NCBI GenBank assembly: GCA_023229505.1
Contig: JALNZD010000018.1
Span: 1 to 64,000 of the forward strand
Reading direction: 5' to 3'
DNA length: 64,000 nucleotides
Source: Bacteroidales bacterium
Lineage (GTDB): Bacteria; Bacteroidota; Bacteroidia; Bacteroidales; JAGOPY01
Shown one piece after another: positions 7,546 to 15,154 of the stretch. How positions within the stretch are numbered: position 1 is the stretch's first letter; every line of letters starts with the position of its first letter. A model generated the notes under the pieces. It was not told the origin of the DNA, searched no databases, and saw only the letters and a program-made list of their open reading frames with translations. A program made the position numbers and the translations under genes.

Positions 7546-10082
7546 GGGCTCTTTTTATTTTCAATTTTTTTTATTAAATCCATTAAATAAGCTTTTTGCA
7601 ATTTTGTCACACTTTTATCATCATAAAGATTTTTAATCTCATCAAATGACCAATTAATCTTAATATCTTCACTTAATAATTCATCTAGCTGCTTTTCATA
7701 ATTTGTAACATTTTTATTCAACATTCTACCATCGATACATAATAAAAAATATTTAATTACTTCAAAGCCCTTATCTAACGTAATATTTTCAAGCTGTTCA
7801 ATTAGCTTAATAGAATCATCATATTTATTAATTATGAAATTTAATTCACTTAAAGCAAGTTTAGAAGACACATTTTCACTATCTAATTTAATTGCCAAAT
7901 AATAATCTTCTATGGCTTTATCATATTCACGTAAATATGTATAAACCAATGCACGACAAATGAAATAAAGTGAATTATTAGGTTCCAATTTAATAGCATT
8001 ATTACAATCTATTAATGCTTTTTGATTCTTTTGCAATTTGATGTAGGTATTCGCTCTATTACGATAAACATTTGAATTATCAGGAGATAATTTGATTGCT
8101 TTGGAATAATCTTTAAGAGCATTTTTATATTCTTTTAATTCATAATACGTATTTGCTCTATTATTGTAAATATCAGAATTATCAGGGGATAATTTAATTG
8201 CTTTGGAATAATCTTTAATAGCGTTATCATATTCTTGTAATTCAAAATATGTATTCGCTATATCATTAAATAAATCAGGATTGTTAGGATTTATTTTAAT
8301 AGCTTCGTCAAAATCAAAAATTGCTTTTTTAAAATCCAAATTTGAATAATATGACCAACCTCTCCAATAATAAATCTCATTTAAATCCTCATAACCCAAA
8401 TCTTTAGCTTTAGTGAAAAGATTAATTGCTTCGGCATATAAACCTTTAGCATATTTTATTCTACCTTTATAATAAAATGTTTCTGGAATTGAATCATTAA
8501 TAGAAATTGATTTTTCAATATCTTCTTCTGCACCTATTTCATTCTTTAAAGAAAAGAATTTCAACCATGCTCTATGAGTATATGCTTCATAAAATTCAGG
8601 ATTTAATTCAATTGTTTTATTATAATCGTTCAATGCTTCTTCAAAACTTCCATTATAATCATTAGCTAATCCTCTCAAATGAAATGCTTCAGCAAATTCG
8701 TTATCTAATTTAATAACTTCATTAAAATCACAAATTGCTTTATCATATTGAGTTAAACAGGCATAAGCAAGACCCCTATTATAAAATGGTTTTAAATATG
8801 TTAGATTATAAACAAGTGCTGAACTATACTGGTTTATTGCGCTGTTGAATTCCTGTAAGCGGTAGTATGCATCGCCTAAGTTATTATAAATAACAGAGTT
8901 TTTTCTGTCAAGCGAAAGTGCGACCAAATATTTTTGAATTGAAGTTTCAAAATCGCCAAGATTATATAAACAGAGTCCCCAATTAAACCATGCCTCTGAA
9001 AAATTTTGTTGGATTGTAACTGCAACTTCATAACTTATAGCAGCATCAGAATATTTTTCAACTTCATATAGATCATTCCCCTTTAAGTAGTACTCTCTAG
9101 CAGAATCTTCAATTTTATTATCTTCAAGTAATAATTCTTTAATATATTTATCATCATGTGTAGTGCTATACACTTGCAACCCTTTTTTATAATTTGCAAG
9201 TTTTACCTCCTTTTCTTTAAGGGTTTCTGATATTTGGTTTAACTTCTCACCTAAATCTTCCCTTTCTGCCATTTCTAATTGGTTCATAAGTTCTTTTATT
9301 GTTCTATTCAAGTTTTCGATAGAATTATTTGCTTCCTTCTCGGGATTGTTTTTTATTTCTTCTAACTGTTTATTTCTTCGTTCTAGATCAAGCAATTTAT
9401 TATCACTTTCGTTCAATTTATTTTTAAAGCTTTCGATATTACTTTGTTCTTCATATAATTTTCTTTCAATAGTTTTTAATTCATTCTGTCTTTCTTGTAG
9501 AAGCTCTTTTAACGCTAAAACCTTACCTTGACAATTTAACAATTCGTCATTTTTATCTTGTATTTTTTGTTCCAAATCACGTATCATTTCATCTGGGTTA
9601 ATATATTCATCGAATTGATTTTGCTCTAAATCTTCAATAGCTTTCTGCAAATCTCTTCTCAATGAAGGAAGGTCTTTTTCCGAATAGAGGATATGAGATA
9701 AATTTCTTATATCAAAAGGTGCGTCATCAATCTTTTGAGTGATAATAATGGTATTTGAATTTCCAATTGCATGAGCAAAGCCAAGTTCATAAAAAACATT
9801 TGCATTCTTATTTGTAGTATCAACAATGCAGTATTTTGCTTTTTTAATGTTTTGACAAATCCGTTTACACCATATATCTCCTGTATCATATTTTGAATCT
9901 GCTCTTTCGCAAATAAAGTTCTTCGTGACGATAGCTCTTATTGTTTGATCAATTATGTCAAAAGTGTTTTTAAATCCATCAAATGGCATCATTACGAAAA
10001 TAAAATTGTCAGTTTTTTTTACATTATAGGGACAATTTTTTGTAAATTTTGAACAGAACATAATATTAAAATTTAGAATCAA
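7536..10082 (-). CDS. Deoxyribosyltransferase-like domain, coiled coil and TPR repeats
   Basis: 848 residues, no signal peptide, so cytoplasmic. Residues 25-150 resemble nucleoside 2-deoxyribosyltransferase-like (NDT/SLOG-TIR-related) domains: FVMMPFD (29-35), ERAD (59-62), DIW (69-71), IVDTTNKNANVFYELGFAHA (86-105) with Glu99 in the place of the catalytic nucleophile. Residues about 165-315 are a strongly charged coiled coil. Residues about 325-790 hold about 13 TPR units, two almost identical (both ending IKLSPDN). Such base- or NAD-cleaving folds joined to TPR sensors are known from bacterial conflict systems, which makes a defence role possible but unproven. The gene is far more AT-rich than its chromosomal neighbours and its stop codon overlaps attC-like site D, both signs of transfer. 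Met8 is an alternative start. Confidence 0.75.
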   Translation of the reverse strand: MILNFNIMFCSKFTKNCPYNVKKTDNFIFVMMPFDGFKNTFDIIDQTIRAIVTKNFICERADSKYDTGDIWCKRICQNIKKAKYCIVDTTNKNANVFYELGFAHAIGNSNTIIITQKIDDAPFDIRNLSHILYSEKDLPSLRRDLQKAIEDLEQNQFDEYINPDEMIRDLEQKIQDKNDELLNCQGKVLALKELLQERQNELKTIERKLYEEQSNIESFKNKLNESDNKLLDLERRNKQLEEIKNNPEKEANNSIENLNRTIKELMNQLEMAEREDLGEKLNQISETLKEKEVKLANYKKGLQVYSTTHDDKYIKELLLEDNKIEDSAREYYLKGNDLYEVEKYSDAAISYEVAVTIQQNFSEAWFNWGLCLYNLGDFETSIQKYLVALSLDRKNSVIYNNLGDAYYRLQEFNSAINQYSSALVYNLTYLKPFYNRGLAYACLTQYDKAICDFNEVIKLDNEFAEAFHLRGLANDYNGSFEEALNDYNKTIELNPEFYEAYTHRAWLKFFSLKNEIGAEEDIEKSISINDSIPETFYYKGRIKYAKGLYAEAINLFTKAKDLGYEDLNEIYYWRGWSYYSNLDFKKAIFDFDEAIKINPNNPDLFNDIANTYFELQEYDNAIKDYSKAIKLSPDNSDIYNNRANTYYELKEYKNALKDYSKAIKLSPDNSNVYRNRANTYIKLQKNQKALIDCNNAIKLEPNNSLYFICRALVYTYLREYDKAIEDYYLAIKLDSENVSSKLALSELNFIINKYDDSIKLIEQLENITLDKGFEVIKYFLLCIDGRMLNKNVTNYEKQLDELLSEDIKINWSFDEIKNLYDDKSVTKLQKAYLMDLIKKIENKKSPSP

Positions 10083-10162
10083 TATTTTACTAAAAACTTT
10101 TGAATATATTTTAAGTCACCGATAAGTTATTTTGTCCCTTGATTTTTCATTGCCCTTGCCCC

Positions 10163-10241
10163 TACCTTATACCCGCTATCCCTGCAATCCTATATACATC
10201 CTATAAGCATGTGGATAGGCGATGAAGTGTAGCGTGTTAGT
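10163..10241 (-). other. Possible degenerate attC-like site upstream of the TPR gene
   Basis: On the minus strand, ACTAACACGC near 10233-10241 and a CGCCTATCC (10213-10221) face GGATAGCGGGTATAAGG (10163-10179). The inner GGATAG pairing and the TATAAGG tail recall site A, but the CGTTA box is not intact. If real, it would close the TPR cassette on its upstream side. The rest of the 10083-10344 gap shows no gene; CCTCGAAAAAC at 10250-10260 recurs at 57536-57546. Confidence 0.3.
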
Positions 10242-10344
10242 TTAGGGCACCTCGAAAAACTAGTTTATGCCCGTTTATTAACGACTTAAAATTACAACAT
10301 GGTTATCTGAAAACCTAATTTTTACCTCCCTGCTTTTTATTTAT

Positions 10345-12696
10345 CTATATCAATATTTTGCAAAACAGATGGATCCGCCCAGTATGCATATCTTTCAATT
10401 TAATCTGACAAATAAATAAACCTTTGGTAAAGAAGTTTGTATTTACTATCATTTTAATCTCATTATCATAATTATAAGAAAGAACGACCCGGCCATCCGC
10501 AGATATAATTTTCACACCAATAATACGCCAGGTATCGGGGTCGGCCACACTTATATTAATTTGATCTGTTGCCGGCACCGGGTAAATAATGACTTCAGGG
10601 ATTGAAAGACTGTCTTCATCAAGTCCTGAAACAGGAGGAAAACCAGAACCGGCAAAGTATTCCAGCCCACCCGAAAAATTCCCGGCAATTAATTCAGGGT
10701 ACCCATTCTGGTCAAGGTCAAACAGGGCTGGAGCCGATCTGTACCCACGGTCTGCTTTGAATTCCTGCAAGCCAATCAGGCCAGCCAGGGTGTCGGATAA
10801 AGTAAATTCCCCTTCAAGGTTCCCATCAATCCCTGTAAAATATAAAACATCCCCTTTTTCAGAACCCACCAGCAGATGGGTCTGATCCTGCGCATCCCTG
10901 TAAAAAAAAGGTACACTAAAGCCATCCAGCGAAATGGAATAATCAATCACGTTCACCTTTCCCAGGCTGTCAGTCACAAGCGTAAAACCGGGATTTTGCA
11001 TTGTTCCTGTATTCTTGTAAAAATTGATATTTCCCCCCTTTTCTCCGATGATAAGGTCGCTCAGGTTATCGCGGTCGAGATCAAAAAGTTGAGGCGTGCT
11101 AAATGCGCCCACATCGATGTCCTGGAAATTTAACTGACTTAAGGCCAGACTCATAGGCTCTCCGGGGCTTGCTGTATTAAGATAATAAATGATCGTTCCA
11201 TCTTCACAACCCAGGAGCATATCAACATCATTGTCCCCATCGAGATCACCGAAAGCAGGGGCCAGTCCTTTCAGGTCTAAGGAAGAAACGCCTGCAAAAT
11301 CACGATCCATAAAGGTAAAGGCAGGTTGCTCCGTTGTCCCGGTATTCCTTAGCCAGGCAACCTGGCTTGTATGCTCCGTATGCAGTGTCATGAACTGATC
11401 ATAATAAGAAGTGTCATAGTATCCATAATTCCCGATTAGCAGGTCCGTCAGGCCATCCTGGTCAATATCCCAGAATACCGGGTAAGCCCCGGCACCCACA
11501 TCGATCATTTGGTCCTGCAAAAAAGACCTGGACTTCAAATTAAACTGGGGCTGGTCATTACTGCCATCATTATGATAAAACCAGGCACTTTGAAAATTAT
11601 TGCTTAGAAATGGATTGGGATCGAAGGGCGCTACAAGCAGGTCATTAATCCCATCATTGTCAAAATCATCATAGAAAGCCGCTGGCATGGAAAACAGATT
11701 AATGGGGACTCCGTCTGTAGGATATTGCCAGTCAAACGACACCATCCGTGCCGTATCAGCATTCCCTCCATTATATAAGGCAACCAGGTTAGGATAATCC
11801 ACATCCCCCAGCAACAGGTCTATCAAATTATCACCATTTAATTCCAGGAGACGGAAGGTTGAACCGGTATGGCGTTCTTCCCGGTTCGCAGTTCCCAGTT
11901 CCCAGTTCCCAGTTCGCAGTTCCCAGTTCGCAGTTCCCAGTTCCAGGCTTCCATGCTCCCATGCTTCCCCGCTTTCGCACCTCAGGCAAGTATCAAGCGT
12001 AATCAGGTTCGATTCATCGCTTTCGGCAAAATAGCCCCAGCAGAAGTCTGTCTTCATGAAATCCAGCGAATCGCGCTTACCGTATTTCTCCATCGACATA
12101 TTCCGGTGCTTTTCCACGAAAGAGCCCAGTCCCCAGAAGGTAAGTATATCCAGGTCACCGTCGCCATCAAGGTCACAGATGGCAGGGTAATCAGCATAGG
12201 TAACGAGGATGTTGACGTATCCCCCACCCTGGAAAGAAGTGAGGAAGGGATATACTTCCAGCCTGAAATCAAGATGGGTCAGTGAGATATTCCGATAGAC
12301 CTTTAACCCGGCATAACCGGGAGAATAAGTGAAGATATCCTCTTTTCCATCGCCGTCATAATCTGTAAAAATTGCCCAATGAGAGAGTTGGGGAAAATAC
12401 TCCGCGTATTCCGGAGCATATTCATAATCAAATATTTCGCCAGATTGGACTGTCAGGAAAGGCATGATCCGGTCACCTGTCCGGTCGAAGACGATAAGGT
12501 CTTTCAGCCCATCGAGGTCAATATCCAGCTTATAAAACTGGCAGGAATTCATGCCACCGGCCCAGGGAAACTGAAAATTATGGCGATCGGAAGCAAATAC
12601 CTTAACTGATGTTGGCTTGTCCTGACCTGAAATGGGATTTAAAACCAAAATAAAGGAAATAAAAATCAACATGGGATATCTGAGATCACATGGCAT
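10345..12696 (-). CDS. Secreted FG-GAP/VCBS-repeat protein with T9SS sorting domain
   Basis: 783 residues from Met at 12696, which begins a good signal peptide (MLIFISFILVLNPISG). A longer ORF to 12750 would start upstream of the -7 box at 12715-12722 and is rejected. The body is a series of FG-GAP/VCBS calcium-binding propeller blades (DYDGDGKEDIF, DLDGDGDLDIL, DFDNDGINDLLV, DIDQDGLTDLLIG, DLDGDNDVDMLLG). The C-terminal about 80 residues (VIIYPVPATDQINISV... GLFICQI) are a T9SS type A sorting domain, so the protein should be exported across the outer membrane and held at the surface or released. A tract of 7- and 8-nt DNA repeats is inserted in frame near residue 245. Function beyond surface display is unknown. 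Confidence 0.85.
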   Translation of the reverse strand: MPCDLRYPMLIFISFILVLNPISGQDKPTSVKVFASDRHNFQFPWAGGMNSCQFYKLDIDLDGLKDLIVFDRTGDRIMPFLTVQSGEIFDYEYAPEYAEYFPQLSHWAIFTDYDGDGKEDIFTYSPGYAGLKVYRNISLTHLDFRLEVYPFLTSFQGGGYVNILVTYADYPAICDLDGDGDLDILTFWGLGSFVEKHRNMSMEKYGKRDSLDFMKTDFCWGYFAESDESNLITLDTCLRCESGEAWEHGSLELGTANWELRTGNWELGTANREERHTGSTFRLLELNGDNLIDLLLGDVDYPNLVALYNGGNADTARMVSFDWQYPTDGVPINLFSMPAAFYDDFDNDGINDLLVAPFDPNPFLSNNFQSAWFYHNDGSNDQPQFNLKSRSFLQDQMIDVGAGAYPVFWDIDQDGLTDLLIGNYGYYDTSYYDQFMTLHTEHTSQVAWLRNTGTTEQPAFTFMDRDFAGVSSLDLKGLAPAFGDLDGDNDVDMLLGCEDGTIIYYLNTASPGEPMSLALSQLNFQDIDVGAFSTPQLFDLDRDNLSDLIIGEKGGNINFYKNTGTMQNPGFTLVTDSLGKVNVIDYSISLDGFSVPFFYRDAQDQTHLLVGSEKGDVLYFTGIDGNLEGEFTLSDTLAGLIGLQEFKADRGYRSAPALFDLDQNGYPELIAGNFSGGLEYFAGSGFPPVSGLDEDSLSIPEVIIYPVPATDQINISVADPDTWRIIGVKIISADGRVVLSYNYDNEIKMIVNTNFFTKGLFICQIKLKDMHTGRIHLFCKILI
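11884..11978. repeat. Heptamer GTTCSCA x9 followed by octamer GCTYCCAT x4
   Basis: From 11884 nine 7-nt units of GTTCCCA or GTTCGCA follow each other without spacing (last one variant), then four 8-nt units GCTTCCAT, GCTCCCAT, GCTTCCCC, GCTTTCGC. The tract lies inside the VCBS gene and adds about 31 low-complexity residues (ELGTANWELRTGNWEL) between two propeller segments without breaking the frame. Confidence 0.9.
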
Positions 12697-12714
12697 GGTT
12701 AAGGTTTTTTCTTT

Positions 12715-12722
12715 CAAAGATA
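12715..12722 (-). promoter_or_regulatory. Bacteroidota -7 promoter box for the VCBS gene
   Basis: TATCTTTG on the minus strand matches the TAnnTTTG -7 element of the Bacteroidota primary sigma factor, 19 nt before the preferred start at 12696. No clear TTTG -33 element at the ideal distance. Confidence 0.45.
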
Positions 12723-12804
12723 GGAAAGATAGGTCACAATAGAGAGACACATAGGGGGATTACCTTTTTTCCGTACTTTTACAACATAATCAAAAATACA
12801 GATT

Positions 12805-13968
12805 ATGTCAAAGATCCTCGTCGTAGATGATGAAAAAAGCATACGCAACACCCTGAGGGATATCCTTGGGTATGAGAAATACGAGGTCAGTGATGCAGAT
12901 TCCGGTATCACAGCATTGGAAATGCTTAAGCAGGCCGAGTTTGACGTCATCCTGCTCGATATCAAAATGCCGCAGATGGATGGCATGGAGGTACTGGACC
13001 ATATTCTAAGCGAATACGACACGCCGGTAATCATGATCTCCGGTCACGGTACCATTGAAACAGCCGTTGAAGCAATCAAAAAAGGAGCCTTTGATTATAT
13101 CGCCAAACCCCTCGACCTCAACCGCCTGCTCGTCACCATCCGCAATGCCCTTGATAAATCACGCCTGCTGTCGGAAACCAAGTTCCTGAAGAAAAAAGTC
13201 AGCAAAAAGTATGAGATGATAGGGGATTCAGAAGTAATGAAGGGTATCTTCGAAATGATCGACCGGGTAGCACCGACCCATGCCCGTGTACTCATCACCG
13301 GGGATAACGGCACCGGTAAGGAATTGGTGGCAAGGCAACTGCACGAGAAAAGTCAGCGTTCCAAAGGACCCTTTATCGAAGTGAACTGCGCGGCTATCCC
13401 TTCGGAACTGATCGAAAGCAACCTGTTCGGGCACGAAAAAGGATCTTTCACATCAGCCATCAAGCAACGCAAAGGTGATTTTGAACTGGCAAGCGGGGGC
13501 ACTTTATTCCTCGATGAGATCGGTGACATGAGCCTTTCTGCGCAGGCTAAGGTGCTCAGGGCTTTGCAGGAGAACAAGATCATGCGGGTCGGTGGCGAAA
13601 AGGATATCCCGGTAGATGTCCGTGTGATAGCCGCCACCAATAAGAACCTCACGGAAGAGATCACCGCCGGCAGGTTCAGGGAAGACCTCTACCACCGCCT
13701 GAGCGTCATCATTATCCATGTTCCGCTTCTCCACGAAAGAAAGGATGATATTCCGCTGCTCGCCAATTATTTTATGGAAGAAATCTGCGCCGAGCAGGGC
13801 AAACCCATGATTTTCTTTACCGATGATGCCCTCCGGGAGCTCATGCAGATGAAATGGACGGGAAATATCCGTGAATTGCGAAATGTGGTGGAACGGTTGA
13901 CTATCCTCTGCGATGGGCAGATCGAGGAGGCAGATGTGGTAAAATTTGCACAGCCTCTGGTTAAATAA
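12805..13968 (+). CDS. NtrC-type response regulator without DNA-binding tail
   Basis: 387 residues. Residues 1-120 form a receiver domain with the acidic pair DD8-9, phospho-acceptor Asp52 (ILLDIKMP) and Lys101. Residues about 137-375 form a sigma-54-type AAA+ domain: Walker A GDNGTGKE (166-173), the sigma-54 contact loop as GSFTSA (213-218) where most activators have GAFTGA, Walker B GGTLFLDEIGDM (231-242), and R-finger region. The protein ends about 15 residues after the AAA+ domain, with no Fis-type HTH. The altered loop and missing HTH mean it may act from solution or not through sigma-54 in the usual way. It is transcribed divergently from the VCBS gene; no sensor kinase is nearby. Confidence 0.9.
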   Translation: MSKILVVDDEKSIRNTLRDILGYEKYEVSDADSGITALEMLKQAEFDVILLDIKMPQMDGMEVLDHILSEYDTPVIMISGHGTIETAVEAIKKGAFDYIAKPLDLNRLLVTIRNALDKSRLLSETKFLKKKVSKKYEMIGDSEVMKGIFEMIDRVAPTHARVLITGDNGTGKELVARQLHEKSQRSKGPFIEVNCAAIPSELIESNLFGHEKGSFTSAIKQRKGDFELASGGTLFLDEIGDMSLSAQAKVLRALQENKIMRVGGEKDIPVDVRVIAATNKNLTEEITAGRFREDLYHRLSVIIIHVPLLHERKDDIPLLANYFMEEICAEQGKPMIFFTDDALRELMQMKWTGNIRELRNVVERLTILCDGQIEEADVVKFAQPLVK

Positions 13969-13973
13969 GATTG

Positions 13974-15137
13974 CTATTCAATAACAACAGTTTTCAGGGC
14001 TCCTGTTTCCATGTCAAATTCTACCCGTTTAAATTCGGGCGGCAATGATTGGATAGCACCGAGCTGTAATATTTCCAATCTCTTTGAATCCAGTTCCTTC
14101 CCCTGAAAAGATAAAACTGCCGTGACTATTCGGGGAACCCGGTAAACAAACCCTGTAGCGGACTGTCCGGTTTCAAGCTCACCAGGCATCATATTCACAG
14201 CATCTGACAACAAGCTGATATTGACATCATTCTGCCCATCCGGGGTGGCCATCCCGCTGCTCTTTAAAAATGCAGCCAGCCTATATTCTTGCTCTTCTTT
14301 CCCGGCATCAGGAAAAAACTGATATTTGAATTTTAATGTCTCTTTAACACTGACACCGGTGAATAACTTCAGGTATTCCACCCTTTGTTCTTCAAGCTTG
14401 TTATACATGAACTCCAGCGCTTCCCGGGAATAGGCAGTCTCCTGGTAACCAACCATCAGGTTGTATTTGTCCCGCTCAATCTGCCGGATTTGGTCAGATG
14501 CCTCCTGTGCTTTCTCACGGTCTGTGAATTCAACCATTGAGCGCTTGAATATCTTTTCTTCCAAAATGAGGGTATCAATACTTACTTTTCTGATCACGGT
14601 ATCAATGACTTCCCGGGTAGGAGATTCTGTGTATTTCTTATAAAGATTCACGGGATCATGTGCGATGAATAGATTTTCATTCCAGCTGGCAAAGCCTTGA
14701 GGAATTATTGCTTTATCAAATTTTTCCAGGGTAACCAACGGGGTTGATTTTCCGAAAGAAATCCAGATCTCTCCGGATGACTTCTCTTCTTTTTCGATCA
14801 GGTAAACTTGATTGGGATCCGTTTCCGTAGAAGTAAATATAGTAGCGTTTTCGAAAACATAATTCACCGAACTTTTCGTGATCACTTCATCGAGGCCTAA
14901 ATACTCCCCCGCAAATTCAGCAAGCGGACCAGGAAATTGCTGTGTTTTTGAGATCCACAAATCAACATGGATCTGGGTTCGCGGTAATGTGTAAACAACA
15001 CCTTGTTTTCCTGACAGCATTTCCGGACCTGTTACTTTCGATACCCTGACCTGAGCAATAATGCCATAAGGGCCATGGAGTATCAATATGATCAAAATGG
15101 CTAAAAATTTCATGCGCTTAAACAATATATTTTTCAT
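13974..15137 (-). CDS. DUF4831 family exported protein
   Basis: 387 residues with an N-terminal hydrophobic segment (FLAILIILILHGPYG) that fits a signal peptide or anchor. The region GVVYTLPRTQIHVDLWISKT is characteristic of the DUF4831 family, a Bacteroidota envelope family without assigned function; a charged, probably helical middle (about 190-260, many Glu/Lys/Arg) precedes a beta-rich end. It follows glnN by 17 nt on the same strand and probably shares its transcript, though family members occur in many contexts. It is convergent with the response regulator, with 5 nt between the stop codons. Confidence 0.75.
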   Translation of the reverse strand: MKNILFKRMKFLAILIILILHGPYGIIAQVRVSKVTGPEMLSGKQGVVYTLPRTQIHVDLWISKTQQFPGPLAEFAGEYLGLDEVITKSSVNYVFENATIFTSTETDPNQVYLIEKEEKSSGEIWISFGKSTPLVTLEKFDKAIIPQGFASWNENLFIAHDPVNLYKKYTESPTREVIDTVIRKVSIDTLILEEKIFKRSMVEFTDREKAQEASDQIRQIERDKYNLMVGYQETAYSREALEFMYNKLEEQRVEYLKLFTGVSVKETLKFKYQFFPDAGKEEQEYRLAAFLKSSGMATPDGQNDVNISLLSDAVNMMPGELETGQSATGFVYRVPRIVTAVLSFQGKELDSKRLEILQLGAIQSLPPEFKRVEFDMETGALKTVVIE

Positions 15138-15154
15138 CGTGGAGAATATAAGTC

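Noticed and set aside
11884..11978. CRISPR array
   Set aside because: Units are 7-8 nt, without spacers and with no cas genes in the window.
12697..12750. Upstream start of the VCBS protein
   Set aside because: The segment precedes the -7 box and spoils the signal peptide; 12696 is better.
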